Positions 34,721-43,557 of a DNA stretch of 64,000 nt are shown here, piece after piece (within the stretch, counting starts at the first letter, position 1; every line of letters starts with the position of its first letter). The stretch covers positions 310,001 through 374,000 of the forward strand of contig NZ_SADE01000001.1 of assembly GCF_004005845.1 (NCBI RefSeq), read 5' to 3'. The notes beneath the pieces are model-generated. The model was not told the origin of the DNA, did no database searches, and saw nothing but the letters and a program-made list of their open reading frames with translations. Both the position numbers and the translations under genes were made by a program. The DNA is from Hwanghaeella grinnelliae. Lineage in GTDB: Bacteria; Pseudomonadota; Alphaproteobacteria; UBA8366; Aestuariispiraceae.

Positions 34721-36069
34721 TGCGCCGTCTTTCTGCCTATGGTTTGGCACTTGTCAGCGTCCTCTTCCTATGGACCGCACCGGCCAAGGCCATCGACATC
34801 CAGGAAGTCGTCAGTCCCGGCGGCATAGCGGCTTGGCTTGTGGAAGACGAAACGGCCGATCTCGTTTCGATGGATTTCCTGTTTCGAGGAGGCGAGTCCC
34901 TCGACCCTGCGGGGAAAGAAGGACTGGCTGAACTGGTCTCAAGCGTGTTGGACGAGGGCGCCGGGGATCTCGATAGCCAAGCGTTCCAACGCATATTGAA
35001 CGATAAATCCATCAATATAAGCTTTGGCGCTGGTCGGGATTCCTTTTCCGGTAGCTTCATGACTTTGAACCGATATCGTGACGAAGCGGTCCGGCTTTTG
35101 AAATTGGCGTTGACCGCGCCGCGTTTCGATGAAGATGCGGTGGAACGGATTCGTGGGCAGATATTGATCAACCTGAAGCGTCGGGAAACCAGCCCGAACG
35201 CGAAAGCCGGAAAAGCCTTGGTCAAAGCCCTCTATGGCGACGACCCCTATGGCCGTCCGGGCGGCGGCACGATTGATGGTGTCCAGGCGGTCACGATTTC
35301 GGATATGCGGAATTTCGTCACCAAGACATTGACCCGGGACCGGCTGGTCGTCGGCGTGGTCGGGAAGATCACGGCGGAAGAACTGAGGCCGATGCTGGAT
35401 GAAGTCTTCGGCGGCTTGCCGGAAAAGGGCGACGTGCCGGTTCTGCCGCCGGTGGCGGCTTCGTCGGAAGGCGGCGTCATCGTGATTGAGCAGGATGTGC
35501 CCCAAAGCGTCGTTGCCATGGCTCAGCCCGTCGAAATCGATCGCCATGACCCGGACTATTACGCGGCCTATTTGGTCACCCATATTCTGGGTGGCGGCGG
35601 TTTCTCATCCCGGTTGACGGAAGAGGTGCGCGAAAAGCGCGGGTTGGCCTATTCAACCTATGCGTCTTTACATGACACAAAGCGGTCCTCGCTTCTTATG
35701 GCAGGCGTTTCCACGCGAAACGATGCGGTGGCGGAATCCGTGGAAATCATCCAGCGCGAATGGGCCAAGATCCGGGATGAGGGCGTAACGGCTGAAGAGT
35801 TGGAAAACGCGAAAACCTATCTGACCGGGTCCTATCCTTTGCGTTTTACGACGACCGGGCAAATCGCCGGAGCGCTGACGGGTATTCAGTATTACGACCT
35901 GGGTATCGACTATATCGACAAGCGGAACGGTTATCTGGAAGCCGTGACTTTGGATCAGGCCAATCGGGTTGCGAAAGAATTGTTCGATCCGGCGGCCTTG
36001 ACGATTGTTGTCGTTGGGAAACCCGCGAACCTTGCCGCTACGCGCCCTGCACCGGATATCGGCGGCTAA
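34720..36069 (+). CDS. M16 family peptidase partner without HxxEH
   Basis: A 449-residue secreted M16 protein with signal peptide (LALVSVLFLWTAPAKA). In the place of the zinc motif it has GLAELVSSVLDEGAG, so it should not bind zinc. It keeps the R/Y contact region in RLTEEVREKRGLAYSTY, the feature of the substrate-binding half. Such active-plus-inactive pairs form heterodimers in the periplasm. The ATG shares a base with the previous stop (TGATG). Confidence 0.9.
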   Translation: MRRLSAYGLALVSVLFLWTAPAKAIDIQEVVSPGGIAAWLVEDETADLVSMDFLFRGGESLDPAGKEGLAELVSSVLDEGAGDLDSQAFQRILNDKSINISFGAGRDSFSGSFMTLNRYRDEAVRLLKLALTAPRFDEDAVERIRGQILINLKRRETSPNAKAGKALVKALYGDDPYGRPGGGTIDGVQAVTISDMRNFVTKTLTRDRLVVGVVGKITAEELRPMLDEVFGGLPEKGDVPVLPPVAASSEGGVIVIEQDVPQSVVAMAQPVEIDRHDPDYYAAYLVTHILGGGGFSSRLTEEVREKRGLAYSTYASLHDTKRSSLLMAGVSTRNDAVAESVEIIQREWAKIRDEGVTAEELENAKTYLTGSYPLRFTTTGQIAGALTGIQYYDLGIDYIDKRNGYLEAVTLDQANRVAKELFDPAALTIVVVGKPANLAATRPAPDIGG

Positions 36070-36198
36070 ATCTCAACCTTCAGTGTGATGACGGCTACTT
36101 GAACGGCCTAGTCAGGTGGGCAAGAATGCGCTTGGCCGATGTCCGTGCCGTCAGCGAACAGACTATTTCTTTGATCATTTGGTGAGCCAATAACGACG

Positions 36199-37521
36199 AT
36201 GCCGTATAAACAAGATACAGAAGCCTGCATGGCGGGCCGGATCGGTCCGAAGGGACTCACCCAGGAACAGCTCGAAGGCTATGCCCCCGGGCTCGTCGCG
36301 GGCATCGAAGCCGTTCGGCAAAAGAAGGAAAGCGGTGAACTACCGCTGTTGCGCCTGCCGGAGCGGCGGGACGACTTGCCAGAAATCGAACAGGTCGCCG
36401 ACCGGTATCGCAATTTCTTCGAAGATGTCGTGGTACTGGGGACCGGTGGGTCCAGTTTGGGCGGGCGTGCCCTTTACACGATGGCGGACCCTGACAAACG
36501 GGGATTGGCACCGCGACTGCATATCGTCACCAATGTCGATCCATTTGGCTTCAACCGCGTCATCCGGCATCTTGACCGGCGCAAGACCGGCTGGATCGTC
36601 ATCTCAAAATCCGGTGGTACCGCGGAAACGCTGATGCAGTTCCTGAGTGTCCTGCCGCTGTTGCGGGCGACCCTGGGCGATTCACGGGTCAAGGATCACG
36701 TCACCATCATCACGGAACCGGGCGACAATCCGCTGCGCAAACTGGCCAAGGAATTCGATCTGCCGGTACTGGATCACGACCCCAAGGTCGGCGGCCGCTA
36801 TTCGGTCCTGTCCGTCGTCGGTTTACTGCCGACCTTGATCGCCGGTCTGGACGCCAAGGCGGTACGCGAAGGGGCCGCGGACATCCTGAACCGGACCCTC
36901 TCCGCGAAAGATCCGCTGAGCGCCGATGCTGCGTTGGGTGCAGCGGTCAATGTCGGGCTGAACAAGAATTCCGGGATCATGGCGCATGTCATGTTGGCCT
37001 ATAGCGACCGACTTGGGTCGCTTGCCCGTTGGTATCGTCAGCTTTGGGCGGAAAGCCTGGGCAAGGAAGGCGAGGGCACGACGCCGATATACGGGACCGG
37101 TCCGGTCGATCAGCATAGCCAGCTTCAGCTTTGGCTGGACGGGCCAGCAGACAAGATGTTCACCGTGTTGTCGGGACCGCTTGAGGAAGACACTGAAAAT
37201 GTTGGCCCCGGCACGGTCGATCCGGTCGATGCCGACCTCGCGAAACTGACCGGCATGGACTATCTAGCCGGTCGGACGCTGGCGGAGCTGATGGATGCAT
37301 CGCGCCGCGGCACGTCGGAAACATTGATCGAACATGGCAAGCCCGTGCGCCGAATTCATTTCGATGCGATCAATGAATACGCGCTGGGCGGAATCATGAT
37401 GCATTTCATGTTGGAGACGATCTTGTCCGCGCATTTGCTAAATGTCGATCCATTCGATCAGCCTGCGGTGGAGCACGGCAAGAAACTGACGCGTCAGTAT
37501 CTCTACGACTTGCAGAACTAG
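36199..37521 (+). CDS. pgi: glucose-6-phosphate isomerase
   Basis: Pgi interconverts glucose-6-phosphate and fructose-6-phosphate. The 440-residue protein is of the shorter bacterial type: [33 protein letters not shown] (sugar-phosphate binding), [13 protein letters not shown], and a catalytic Lys near the end in [13 protein letters not shown]. It stands alone between the M16 pair and mutL. Confidence 0.93.
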   Translation: MPYKQDTEACMAGRIGPKGLTQEQLEGYAPGLVAGIEAVRQKKESGELPLLRLPERRDDLPEIEQVADRYRNFFEDVVVLGTGGSSLGGRALYTMADPDKRGLAPRLHIVTNVDPFGFNRVIRHLDRRKTGWIVISKSGGTAETLMQFLSVLPLLRATLGDSRVKDHVTIITEPGDNPLRKLAKEFDLPVLDHDPKVGGRYSVLSVVGLLPTLIAGLDAKAVREGAADILNRTLSAKDPLSADAALGAAVNVGLNKNSGIMAHVMLAYSDRLGSLARWYRQLWAESLGKEGEGTTPIYGTGPVDQHSQLQLWLDGPADKMFTVLSGPLEEDTENVGPGTVDPVDADLAKLTGMDYLAGRTLAELMDASRRGTSETLIEHGKPVRRIHFDAINEYALGGIMMHFMLETILSAHLLNVDPFDQPAVEHGKKLTRQYLYDLQN

Positions 37522-37585
37522 GGCACGCTGTAGCACCAGTTCTAACATCAGCACCAATACTGGGGAGGGGGGTACCTCCGGGCCC

Positions 37586-39469
37586 ATGGCCATCCGTCGA
37601 CTACCAGAGACGATCGTGAACCGCATCGCCGCGGGCGAGGTGGTGGAACGCCCTGCCTCGGCCGTGAAGGAACTGGCTGAAAACAGCCTGGATGCCGGCG
37701 CGCACCGGGTTGAGGTTGCCATCCGCGAGGGGGGACGCAGCCTTATCGCCATCACCGATGACGGTTGCGGCATGGGGCCTGACGAATTGATGCTGGCAAT
37801 CGAACGCCACGCCACGTCCAAACTGCCCGATGAAGATTTGTTCAACATTGCGACGCTGGGCTTCCGCGGGGAAGCCCTGCCGTCGATCGCATCGGTCAGC
37901 CGCATGTCGATCACCAGCCGCCCGGCTGGCGACGAGAATGCCTGGGCGCTGGCGATTGAAGGCGGAAAGGTCGGGTCGGTCGCGCCGGCCTCCGGTCCGC
38001 CTGGTACACGGATTGAGGTTCGAGATCTGTTTTATGCCACACCGGCCCGTCTTAAATTCCTGCGGAGCGAGCGGGCGGAAACCTCCGCCGTGATTGAGGT
38101 GCTGAACCGGCTGGCGATGGCGCATCCGGAAGTTTCCTTTTCGCTTCACGACGGCAATAGGGAACGCATTCGGCTGCGGGCGGAGCAAGGCGAATTGCTT
38201 GACGCGCGTCTGGCCCGCCTCGGCGCCATCATGGGGCGGGAGTTCATGGACAATGCGTTACCGATTTCGGCGGAACGCGATGGTGCGACGTTGACCGGTT
38301 TTGCGGGGCTACCGACATTCAACCGCGGCACCGCCTCGATGCAGTTTTTATTCGTCAACGGCAGACCGGTGAAGGACAAGCAATTGACCGGCGCGGTCCG
38401 CGCAGCCTATGCGGATTTTCTGGCGCGTGACCGGCATCCCCTGCTGACCTTGTTCCTTGAAATGGAACCTCGCATCGTCGACGTGAACGTCCATCCCGCC
38501 AAGGCGGAAGTCCGGTTCCGCGATCCCGGATCTGTCCGTGGCCTCGTCGTGGGGGCGTTGAAACACGCCTTGGCTGAAGCCGGGCACCGGGCGTCGACCA
38601 CGGTGTCGGCGGCGGCTTTGGGGTCAATACGGCCACAAGGGGGGCATCAGCTTTCCTTCACGGGCCGGTCGCCTTCGGGGGCCATGCGAATGCCGCTCGG
38701 CGGAAGCCATACTCCCGGTTATGGTCCCAATTATGTGGCACCGGTTTACAATCCGTCTTCGGGCGTTGCGGAGGCGGCGAATTCTTTTTACTCCCCCTTG
38801 GACGGACAGGAAATCCCGCCTCAGGATTATGGGTTCGTCCCGGCGGCGCGGTCGGACGGGCATGAAATGGAAGCGCCCGGTTCCGCGGACCATCCGTTGG
38901 GGGCGGCGCGGGCGCAACTGCACGAGACCTATGTTGTGGCCCAGACCAGTGATGGCATTGTGATCGTTGATCAACATGCCGCGCATGAACGCCTCGTCTA
39001 TGAGAAAATGAAACAGGCTTTGGGTGAACGCGGGGTCCCGCGGCAAGGTCTTTTGATTCCGGAAATCGTCGAATTGGATGATGAGGACGCGGCCCGGCTG
39101 ATTGCCCGTGCTGACGAGCTGGCCGAATTGGGCCTTGTCCTGGAAGGGTTTGGTCCCGGCGCCGTCGCGGTCCGGGAGACACCGTCCCTGTTGGGTGAAC
39201 TTGACGTACAGGGGCTGGTGCGGGATTTGGCCGACGAACTCGGCGATTTGGGCGATGCCTTTACCTTGAAGGAAAAGCTCGAAGAAGTCTGTGGGACCAT
39301 GGCCTGCCATGGCTCGGTCCGGTCGGGACGGCGGCTCAACACCGAGGAAATGAACGCTCTGTTGCGGCAGATGGAAGCAACCCCGCATTCAGGGCAATGC
39401 AATCATGGCCGGCCGACCTATGTGGAGCTGAAGCTGGCGGATATCGAAAAGTTATTCGGAAGGCGCTGA
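37586..39469 (+). CDS. mutL: DNA mismatch repair protein MutL, endonuclease type
   Basis: MutL couples mismatch recognition by MutS to strand cutting. The 627-residue protein has the GHKL ATPase N-terminus ([43 protein letters not shown]), a variable linker of about residues 340 to 440, and a C-terminal domain with the endonuclease metal motif [15 protein letters not shown] (DQHA-x2-E-x4-E) and a late CNHGRPT. The nuclease motif implies methyl-independent repair, as in bacteria without MutH. Confidence 0.96.
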   Translation: MAIRRLPETIVNRIAAGEVVERPASAVKELAENSLDAGAHRVEVAIREGGRSLIAITDDGCGMGPDELMLAIERHATSKLPDEDLFNIATLGFRGEALPSIASVSRMSITSRPAGDENAWALAIEGGKVGSVAPASGPPGTRIEVRDLFYATPARLKFLRSERAETSAVIEVLNRLAMAHPEVSFSLHDGNRERIRLRAEQGELLDARLARLGAIMGREFMDNALPISAERDGATLTGFAGLPTFNRGTASMQFLFVNGRPVKDKQLTGAVRAAYADFLARDRHPLLTLFLEMEPRIVDVNVHPAKAEVRFRDPGSVRGLVVGALKHALAEAGHRASTTVSAAALGSIRPQGGHQLSFTGRSPSGAMRMPLGGSHTPGYGPNYVAPVYNPSSGVAEAANSFYSPLDGQEIPPQDYGFVPAARSDGHEMEAPGSADHPLGAARAQLHETYVVAQTSDGIVIVDQHAAHERLVYEKMKQALGERGVPRQGLLIPEIVELDDEDAARLIARADELAELGLVLEGFGPGAVAVRETPSLLGELDVQGLVRDLADELGDLGDAFTLKEKLEEVCGTMACHGSVRSGRRLNTEEMNALLRQMEATPHSGQCNHGRPTYVELKLADIEKLFGRR

Positions 39470-39568
39470 TCGCCACCTGCCACTGATTCTCTTCATGGGC
39501 CCCGACCCTCTCCAGGGGCTTTGACTTTGCGGGTTCCGCCCGGTACTTCGGCAGGGTCTTTCATCATT

Positions 39569-40786
39569 GTGCCGGAACCGTCCTTGTCCAACGACTCCCC
39601 CATAAGTGAATCCAATTTCAAGGCGTTGATCCCGCTTGCCGCCGCGACTTGCGTCAACATCATCGGCTTGGGCATCGTCATTCCGCTGCTGCCGTTCGCG
39701 GTCAAGGAAGCGGGTGGGGGCGATTTCGAGGCGGCGGCGATCTTCTCCGTTTTTTCGGCCTGTTCTCTGTTGAGCGCACCGCTCTGGGGCCGTCTGTCAG
39801 ACCGGATCGGTCGAAAACCCGTTATGATCATTTCGGTGCTGGCTACCGTCATCAGCTACCTTTGGCTTGCGAATGCGGATACGCAACTGGCGATATTCTT
39901 AAGCCGTGCTTTTGCCGGCTTTACGGCGGGTTGGCTGGCGACAAGCCAGGCGTTCGTCGCCGATGTTACGACCTCGGAAGACCGTGCCAAGGGCATGGGC
40001 ATGCTGGGGGCGGCATTCGGTATCGGGTTCACCATTGGTCCTGCGATCGGTGCAACGGCGGTCGGCGGGGATCATCCGGACTTTGCCTTTCCCAGCTATA
40101 TTTCCGCCGGCTGTGCCGTCGTCGGACTGTTGATCACCAGCCTGTTGGTGAAGGAACCGGCCCGCCATCGCGTTCATCAGGCGGATATGGCGGAAAAAGC
40201 GCTGAAGGTGGCGAAAGAACCCTGGTTGTTGCGCCTTTTGGTGCCGTTTTTTCTGGTTTCCCTGGTTTTCACCGGCGTCGAGGGAACGCTGGCCCTGTGG
40301 GGTGCCCATGTATTGGATATAGGGCCGCGGGATATCGGCTATTTCCTAGCCTTCGCCGGGGTTATCAATGCCATCGTCCAAGGCGGCCTCGTCGGTCGAA
40401 TGAGCAAGAAAATCGGTGAGGCGCGGGTGGCTTTCATCGGTGCGCTCGCTTTGATGCTGTCCGTCATCTCCTTAAGCTTCGTTACGCAGTATTACTGGCT
40501 CGCATTGCCAATGGCGCTGCTGGCTATCGCCATGGGGTTCCACAATCCCGCCATGCAAAGCCTGATGAGCCGTCAGGCGCCGGAAGGCTTAAAGGGCACC
40601 GTCATGGGAACGGCGCAATCGACGTCCAGCCTTGCGCGAATTGCGGGGCCTGCCTTGGCCGGGCTGGCCCTGGAACATATCGATGTGTCGGCACAATTCT
40701 GGATCGGCTTCGTCATCCTGATCCCGGTGCTGTTCATGATCCTCGCGCTCGGCCGCAATAGGGCCACAGCCGAACAGCGCGGATAA
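39569..40786 (+). CDS. MFS transporter
   Basis: A roughly 405-residue membrane protein with about 12 hydrophobic segments. The loop 2-3 signature is WGRLSDRIGRKPVMI; other features, including LSRAFAGFTAGWLATSQAFVADVT and FGIGFTIGPAIGA, resemble TetA-like proton-coupled drug exporters. The start is uncertain: GTG 39569 lies after a possible weak terminator hairpin for mutL (39499-39520), while TTG 39521 and 39527 extend the frame. The substrate is not readable. It is convergent with rsmD. Confidence 0.85.
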   Translation: MPEPSLSNDSPISESNFKALIPLAAATCVNIIGLGIVIPLLPFAVKEAGGGDFEAAAIFSVFSACSLLSAPLWGRLSDRIGRKPVMIISVLATVISYLWLANADTQLAIFLSRAFAGFTAGWLATSQAFVADVTTSEDRAKGMGMLGAAFGIGFTIGPAIGATAVGGDHPDFAFPSYISAGCAVVGLLITSLLVKEPARHRVHQADMAEKALKVAKEPWLLRLLVPFFLVSLVFTGVEGTLALWGAHVLDIGPRDIGYFLAFAGVINAIVQGGLVGRMSKKIGEARVAFIGALALMLSVISLSFVTQYYWLALPMALLAIAMGFHNPAMQSLMSRQAPEGLKGTVMGTAQSTSSLARIAGPALAGLALEHIDVSAQFWIGFVILIPVLFMILALGRNRATAEQRG

Positions 40787-40789
40787 AGA

Positions 40790-41341
40790 TCAGTCTCTCA
40801 TCAGAAAGAGAAACCGGGCCGCGCCGTAGCGACGGTCGTCCAATTGCGCGAACCCATCCGGCAAAGTCCAAGCGGTTTTAGGATCGAGCTGGGCAATGAC
40901 AAGTGTTTCGGGCCCGACCGCTCCCGCGTCCATAGCGGTTCGTATCGCCTGTTCGACGGCACCGTCCTTGTAGGGCGGGTCGAGCAGCAGAATGTCACAA
41001 GGCTGTGATTGTCGGCTCAGGTGGAAAGCGTCCGAGGTGTCGACCTTGCTGCGGTCTTCGGCCCTGCATTTCGCGATATTGGCGCGCAACGCCGCCAAGG
41101 CGGGTTTTCCTGTTTCGACGAAAGTGCAATGGCTCGCGCCTCGGCTAAGCGCTTCCAGGCCCAATGCACCGGTGCCTGCGAAAAGCTCCAATACACGACC
41201 GCCACGTAGCTTTTCCGCATGCTCGCCGTGGCCCAGAATGTTGAACAGGTTCTCCCGCGCCCTATCAGAGGTGGGGCGCGTGGCGGATCCATCCGGGGCG
41301 TCCAAGCGGACGCCCTTATGCTTTCCCGCGACGATCCGCAT
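40790..41341 (-). CDS. rsmD: 16S rRNA m2G966 methyltransferase
   Basis: RsmD methylates N2 of G966 in 16S rRNA. The 183-residue protein opens MRIVAGKHKGVRLDAP, has TRPTSDRARENLFNIL, the SAM motif VLELFAGTGALGLEALSRGA, and the catalytic LLLDPPYKDG (DPPY type). Its first 26 bp overlap the end of the RluB-type gene on the same strand, so the two are probably co-translated. Confidence 0.95.
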   Translation of the reverse strand: MRIVAGKHKGVRLDAPDGSATRPTSDRARENLFNILGHGEHAEKLRGGRVLELFAGTGALGLEALSRGASHCTFVETGKPALAALRANIAKCRAEDRSKVDTSDAFHLSRQSQPCDILLLDPPYKDGAVEQAIRTAMDAGAVGPETLVIAQLDPKTAWTLPDGFAQLDDRRYGAARFLFLMRD

Positions 41342-42164
41342 CGGCAGGTTTCCGGCCGCGGGCCTTCGCGGCGGCGGCTGTACGTTTATACCCCGGTTTG
41401 ACGGGCTTGGGTTTGGCCTTGGCGCCCTTATGCCTTTCGCCCAGCAGTTTCTTGACGACTCCGGCTGGGACTTCCTCTATGGCGCTGCGCGGCATGTCGC
41501 CGAGTGCGATCATGCCGTAACCCGTGCGGATCAGACGGTTTACCCGGTAACCCAGATGTTCCATGACGCGGCGAACCTCGCGGTTCTTGCCTTCGCGCAG
41601 GATGACCGTGATCCAGGCATTGCTGGTCTGCTGCCGTTCCAGTTCGGCGTAGATCGGGCCGTATTTCACCCCGTCGACGGTCACGCCCCGGTCAATGCTT
41701 TCCAGTTTTGCCGGGTCGACGACGCCGTAGACACGGATGCGGTATTTGCGTGGCAGACCCGTTAATGGATGTTCCAGTTTACGGGCCAGTTCCCCGTCAT
41801 TGGTGAACAGCAGCAGGCCTTCCGAGTTCAGGTCGAGCCGCCCGACGCTGATCAAGCGCGGCAGGTCGCGCGGCAGGTCGTTGAAGACGGTGGGGCGGCC
41901 ATGCGGATCGTTTGAGGTGGTCAGTAGGCCGGCTGGCTTATGGTAGCGCCACAGGCGGACACGATCGGCGGTGGGAAGGGGTTTGCCGTCGACCGTGATC
42001 TGGTTTTCAGCCGTCACCGTTATTGCGGGGGTGGTGATCACTTCGCCGTCGATGGTGACGCGCCCCTCGGCGATCCAGCGTTCGGCTTCCCGGCGGGAGC
42101 ACAGGCCGGCGCGGGCCATGACCTTTGCGATGCGCTGGCCGTCGGTTTCCTGTTGATTGTCCAT
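41316..42164 (-). CDS. RluB/RsuA-family rRNA pseudouridine synthase
   Basis: A 282-residue enzyme with an N-terminal S4 RNA-binding domain (RIAKVMARAGLCSRREAERWI) and a synthase domain with the catalytic Asp in SVGRLDLNSEGLLLFTNDG. It is closer to RluB (23S Psi2605) than RsuA by length and by the basic Lys/Pro tail of about 35 residues. AAGGAAACG before the ATG at 42164 decides the start. It is divergent from tadA. Confidence 0.92.
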   Translation of the reverse strand: MDNQQETDGQRIAKVMARAGLCSRREAERWIAEGRVTIDGEVITTPAITVTAENQITVDGKPLPTADRVRLWRYHKPAGLLTTSNDPHGRPTVFNDLPRDLPRLISVGRLDLNSEGLLLFTNDGELARKLEHPLTGLPRKYRIRVYGVVDPAKLESIDRGVTVDGVKYGPIYAELERQQTSNAWITVILREGKNREVRRVMEHLGYRVNRLIRTGYGMIALGDMPRSAIEEVPAGVVKKLLGERHKGAKAKPKPVKPGYKRTAAAAKARGRKPADADRRGKA

Positions 42165-42272
42165 ATCGGCGTTTCCTTGTCGTCGGCGTTTGGCGCAATC
42201 GCTGCGCGGATTCGTTCTACCCGTATCTGTACCCTTGTGACCGGGCGGCGCGCACCATACGCTTCGCCCGCC

Positions 42273-42731
42273 ATGCAGGAAAGACGCAACCCATATATGA
42301 TCCGGGCGCTGGAACAAGCCAACCAAGCCGCCGAACGCGGTGAGTCGCCGATTGGTGCGGTCATTGTCGACCGGGCGACGGGGGAGGTGCTGGCGGAAGA
42401 CGGCAACCGCGTCGAGGAATTGAAGGACCCGACCGCGCATGCGGAAATGCTCGTGATCCGCAGGGCCGCCGCCGCCAAGGGATCACCCAGGCTGATCGGT
42501 TGCGACCTGTATGTGACCCTGGAGCCCTGTCCGATGTGCGCCGGTGGGATATCCCATGCGCGGATCGAAAAGCTCGTTTACGGGGCTTACGATCCCAAGG
42601 GCGGCGGTGTCGATCATGGGGCCAGGGTCTTCGACCGGCCGACCTGCAATCATAAGCCCGATGTGATCAGTGGTGTCGCGGAAGAAGAATGCGCCGCGCT
42701 TCTAAAATCTTTTTTTCAGCGAAAGCGTTAG
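42273..42731 (+). CDS. tadA: tRNA(adenine34) deaminase
   Basis: TadA deaminates A34 to inosine in tRNA-Arg(ACG). The 152-residue protein has the zinc site of the cytidine deaminase fold: the His-Ala-Glu of PTAHAEMLVIRRA and the cysteines of EPCPMCAGGISHARI. The ATG at 42273 lies in a short gap to the divergent pseudouridine synthase; ATG 42297 is a second option, and the core begins just after either. It is convergent with the DUF1289 gene. Confidence 0.94.
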   Translation: MQERRNPYMIRALEQANQAAERGESPIGAVIVDRATGEVLAEDGNRVEELKDPTAHAEMLVIRRAAAAKGSPRLIGCDLYVTLEPCPMCAGGISHARIEKLVYGAYDPKGGGVDHGARVFDRPTCNHKPDVISGVAEEECAALLKSFFQRKR

Positions 42732-42734
42732 GCC

Positions 42735-43001
42735 CTAACCGTCGTTCTTGTCAGGGCTTTTGGTTCGTCGTGCCCGGCGGCGAGGGCGCTGGTCTGCCGC
42801 ACTGGTGCGCCCGGCGGCACGACGGCGTTCCTTTAATTCGTTTAGAATAGCCAAGCGTTCCTCGTTGCTGGCGCGCGGCCAAATGCCGATCTCCTCAATG
42901 CTACGCAAACACCCGACGCAGTGACCTGAAACCGGGTTTACCGCGCAGACACCGACGCAGGGGGAGGGAATGTCGGGAAGGGGAATGCGGCTTTCGGTCA
43001 C
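42735..43001 (-). CDS. DUF1289 family small Cys-rich protein
   Basis: An 88-residue protein with the DUF1289 pattern SPCVGVCAVNPVSGHCVGCLR followed by SIEEIGIW: four cysteines likely to bind a metal or cluster. The C-terminal third is Arg-rich. The function is not established; the family is often fused to or next to ferredoxin-like proteins. No ATG is available; a GTG at 43001 gives a family-like start, with TTG codons at 43043 and 43070 as alternatives. Confidence 0.8.
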   Translation of the reverse strand: MTESRIPLPDIPSPCVGVCAVNPVSGHCVGCLRSIEEIGIWPRASNEERLAILNELKERRRAAGRTSAADQRPRRRARRTKSPDKNDG

Positions 43002-43092
43002 GGGGTGCCGGTCCGATCGATTGGTTGTTTTCCGGATATTCAAGATGGAACGGCCGGTCGAGGGCTTCAAGCACCGAGCCTGCTAAATCATT

Positions 43093-43112
43093 ATTTCGAT
43101 AATACTAGAAAT
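43093..43112. promoter_or_regulatory. ArsR-type operator upstream of arsR
   Basis: ATTTC and GAAAT form inverted 5-bp ends of a 20-bp AT-rich element, with GATAATACTA between. It lies directly before the -35 box of arsR. A 17-of-18-base copy occurs at 43594-43611 inside the next gene but one. Confidence 0.6.
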
Positions 43113-43116
43113 ACGG

Positions 43117-43144
43117 TTGACTAAGGTTCTTGCAATGATATGGT
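43117..43144 (+). promoter_or_regulatory. putative arsR promoter giving a leaderless mRNA
   Basis: TTGACT at 43117-43122 and TATGGT at 43139-43144 are 16 bp apart. The expected start of transcription, about 7 bp beyond the -10, falls on the A of the arsR ATG at 43151. No Shine-Dalgarno sequence precedes that ATG, which fits leaderless translation. Confidence 0.45.
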
Positions 43145-43150
43145 TGCGGT

Positions 43151-43495
43151 ATGAGCAATCTTGAGAAGACCGCAGACCGGCTTAATGCCTTGGGCAACCC
43201 GACACGCTTGCAGATCTACCGTCTGCTTGTCCGAGCAGGGGCTGAGGGCATGAGTGTCGGCCGTATCCAGGAAGTCGTGTCCATCCCGGGATCGACCCTC
43301 AGCCATCACATGAAGCTGTTGGAAACAGTGGATCTTGTGGCCAAGGAGAAGCAGGGGACGACCCTGATTTGCCGGGCACGATACGATGTCATGGATGCGG
43401 TGATCGGGTATCTGGCAGATGAATGCTGTGCGGATTCCAGTGACGGTCGTTCCGACCGCGGTGTGCAGTGGCGCAGGGTTGCTGCAAATACTTGA
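43151..43495 (+). CDS. arsR: ArsR/SmtB family repressor with vicinal cysteines
   Basis: A 114-residue winged-helix repressor: LGNPTRLQIYRLLVRAG, the recognition helix region VSIPGSTLSHHMKLLETVDLV, and a wing GTTLICRARYD. A Cys pair (C92, C93 in LADECCADSS) near the C-terminus and C74 resemble the As(III)- or methylarsenite-sensing site of ArsR proteins that use C-terminal vicinal cysteines rather than the CxC in helix 3. It is followed after 62 bp by an ArsP-like permease, so it probably senses an arsenical and represses both genes. Confidence 0.87.
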   Translation: MSNLEKTADRLNALGNPTRLQIYRLLVRAGAEGMSVGRIQEVVSIPGSTLSHHMKLLETVDLVAKEKQGTTLICRARYDVMDAVIGYLADECCADSSDGRSDRGVQWRRVAANT

Positions 43496-43557
43496 TCCCA
43501 TGGACCTTGGGGAGGCGGCTCGGGGAGAGCCCCTGAGTGTCCCGAAAGAGAGACGCA

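Noticed and set aside
38624-39388. Antisense open frames within mutL
   Set aside because: They lie wholly within mutL, whose ATPase and endonuclease motifs are intact on the plus strand.
39499-39540. Strong intrinsic terminator after mutL
   Set aside because: Only a 5-bp GCCCC/GGGGC stem with a long loop and a broken T-run; too weak to list as a feature, though it affects the choice of start for the MFS gene.
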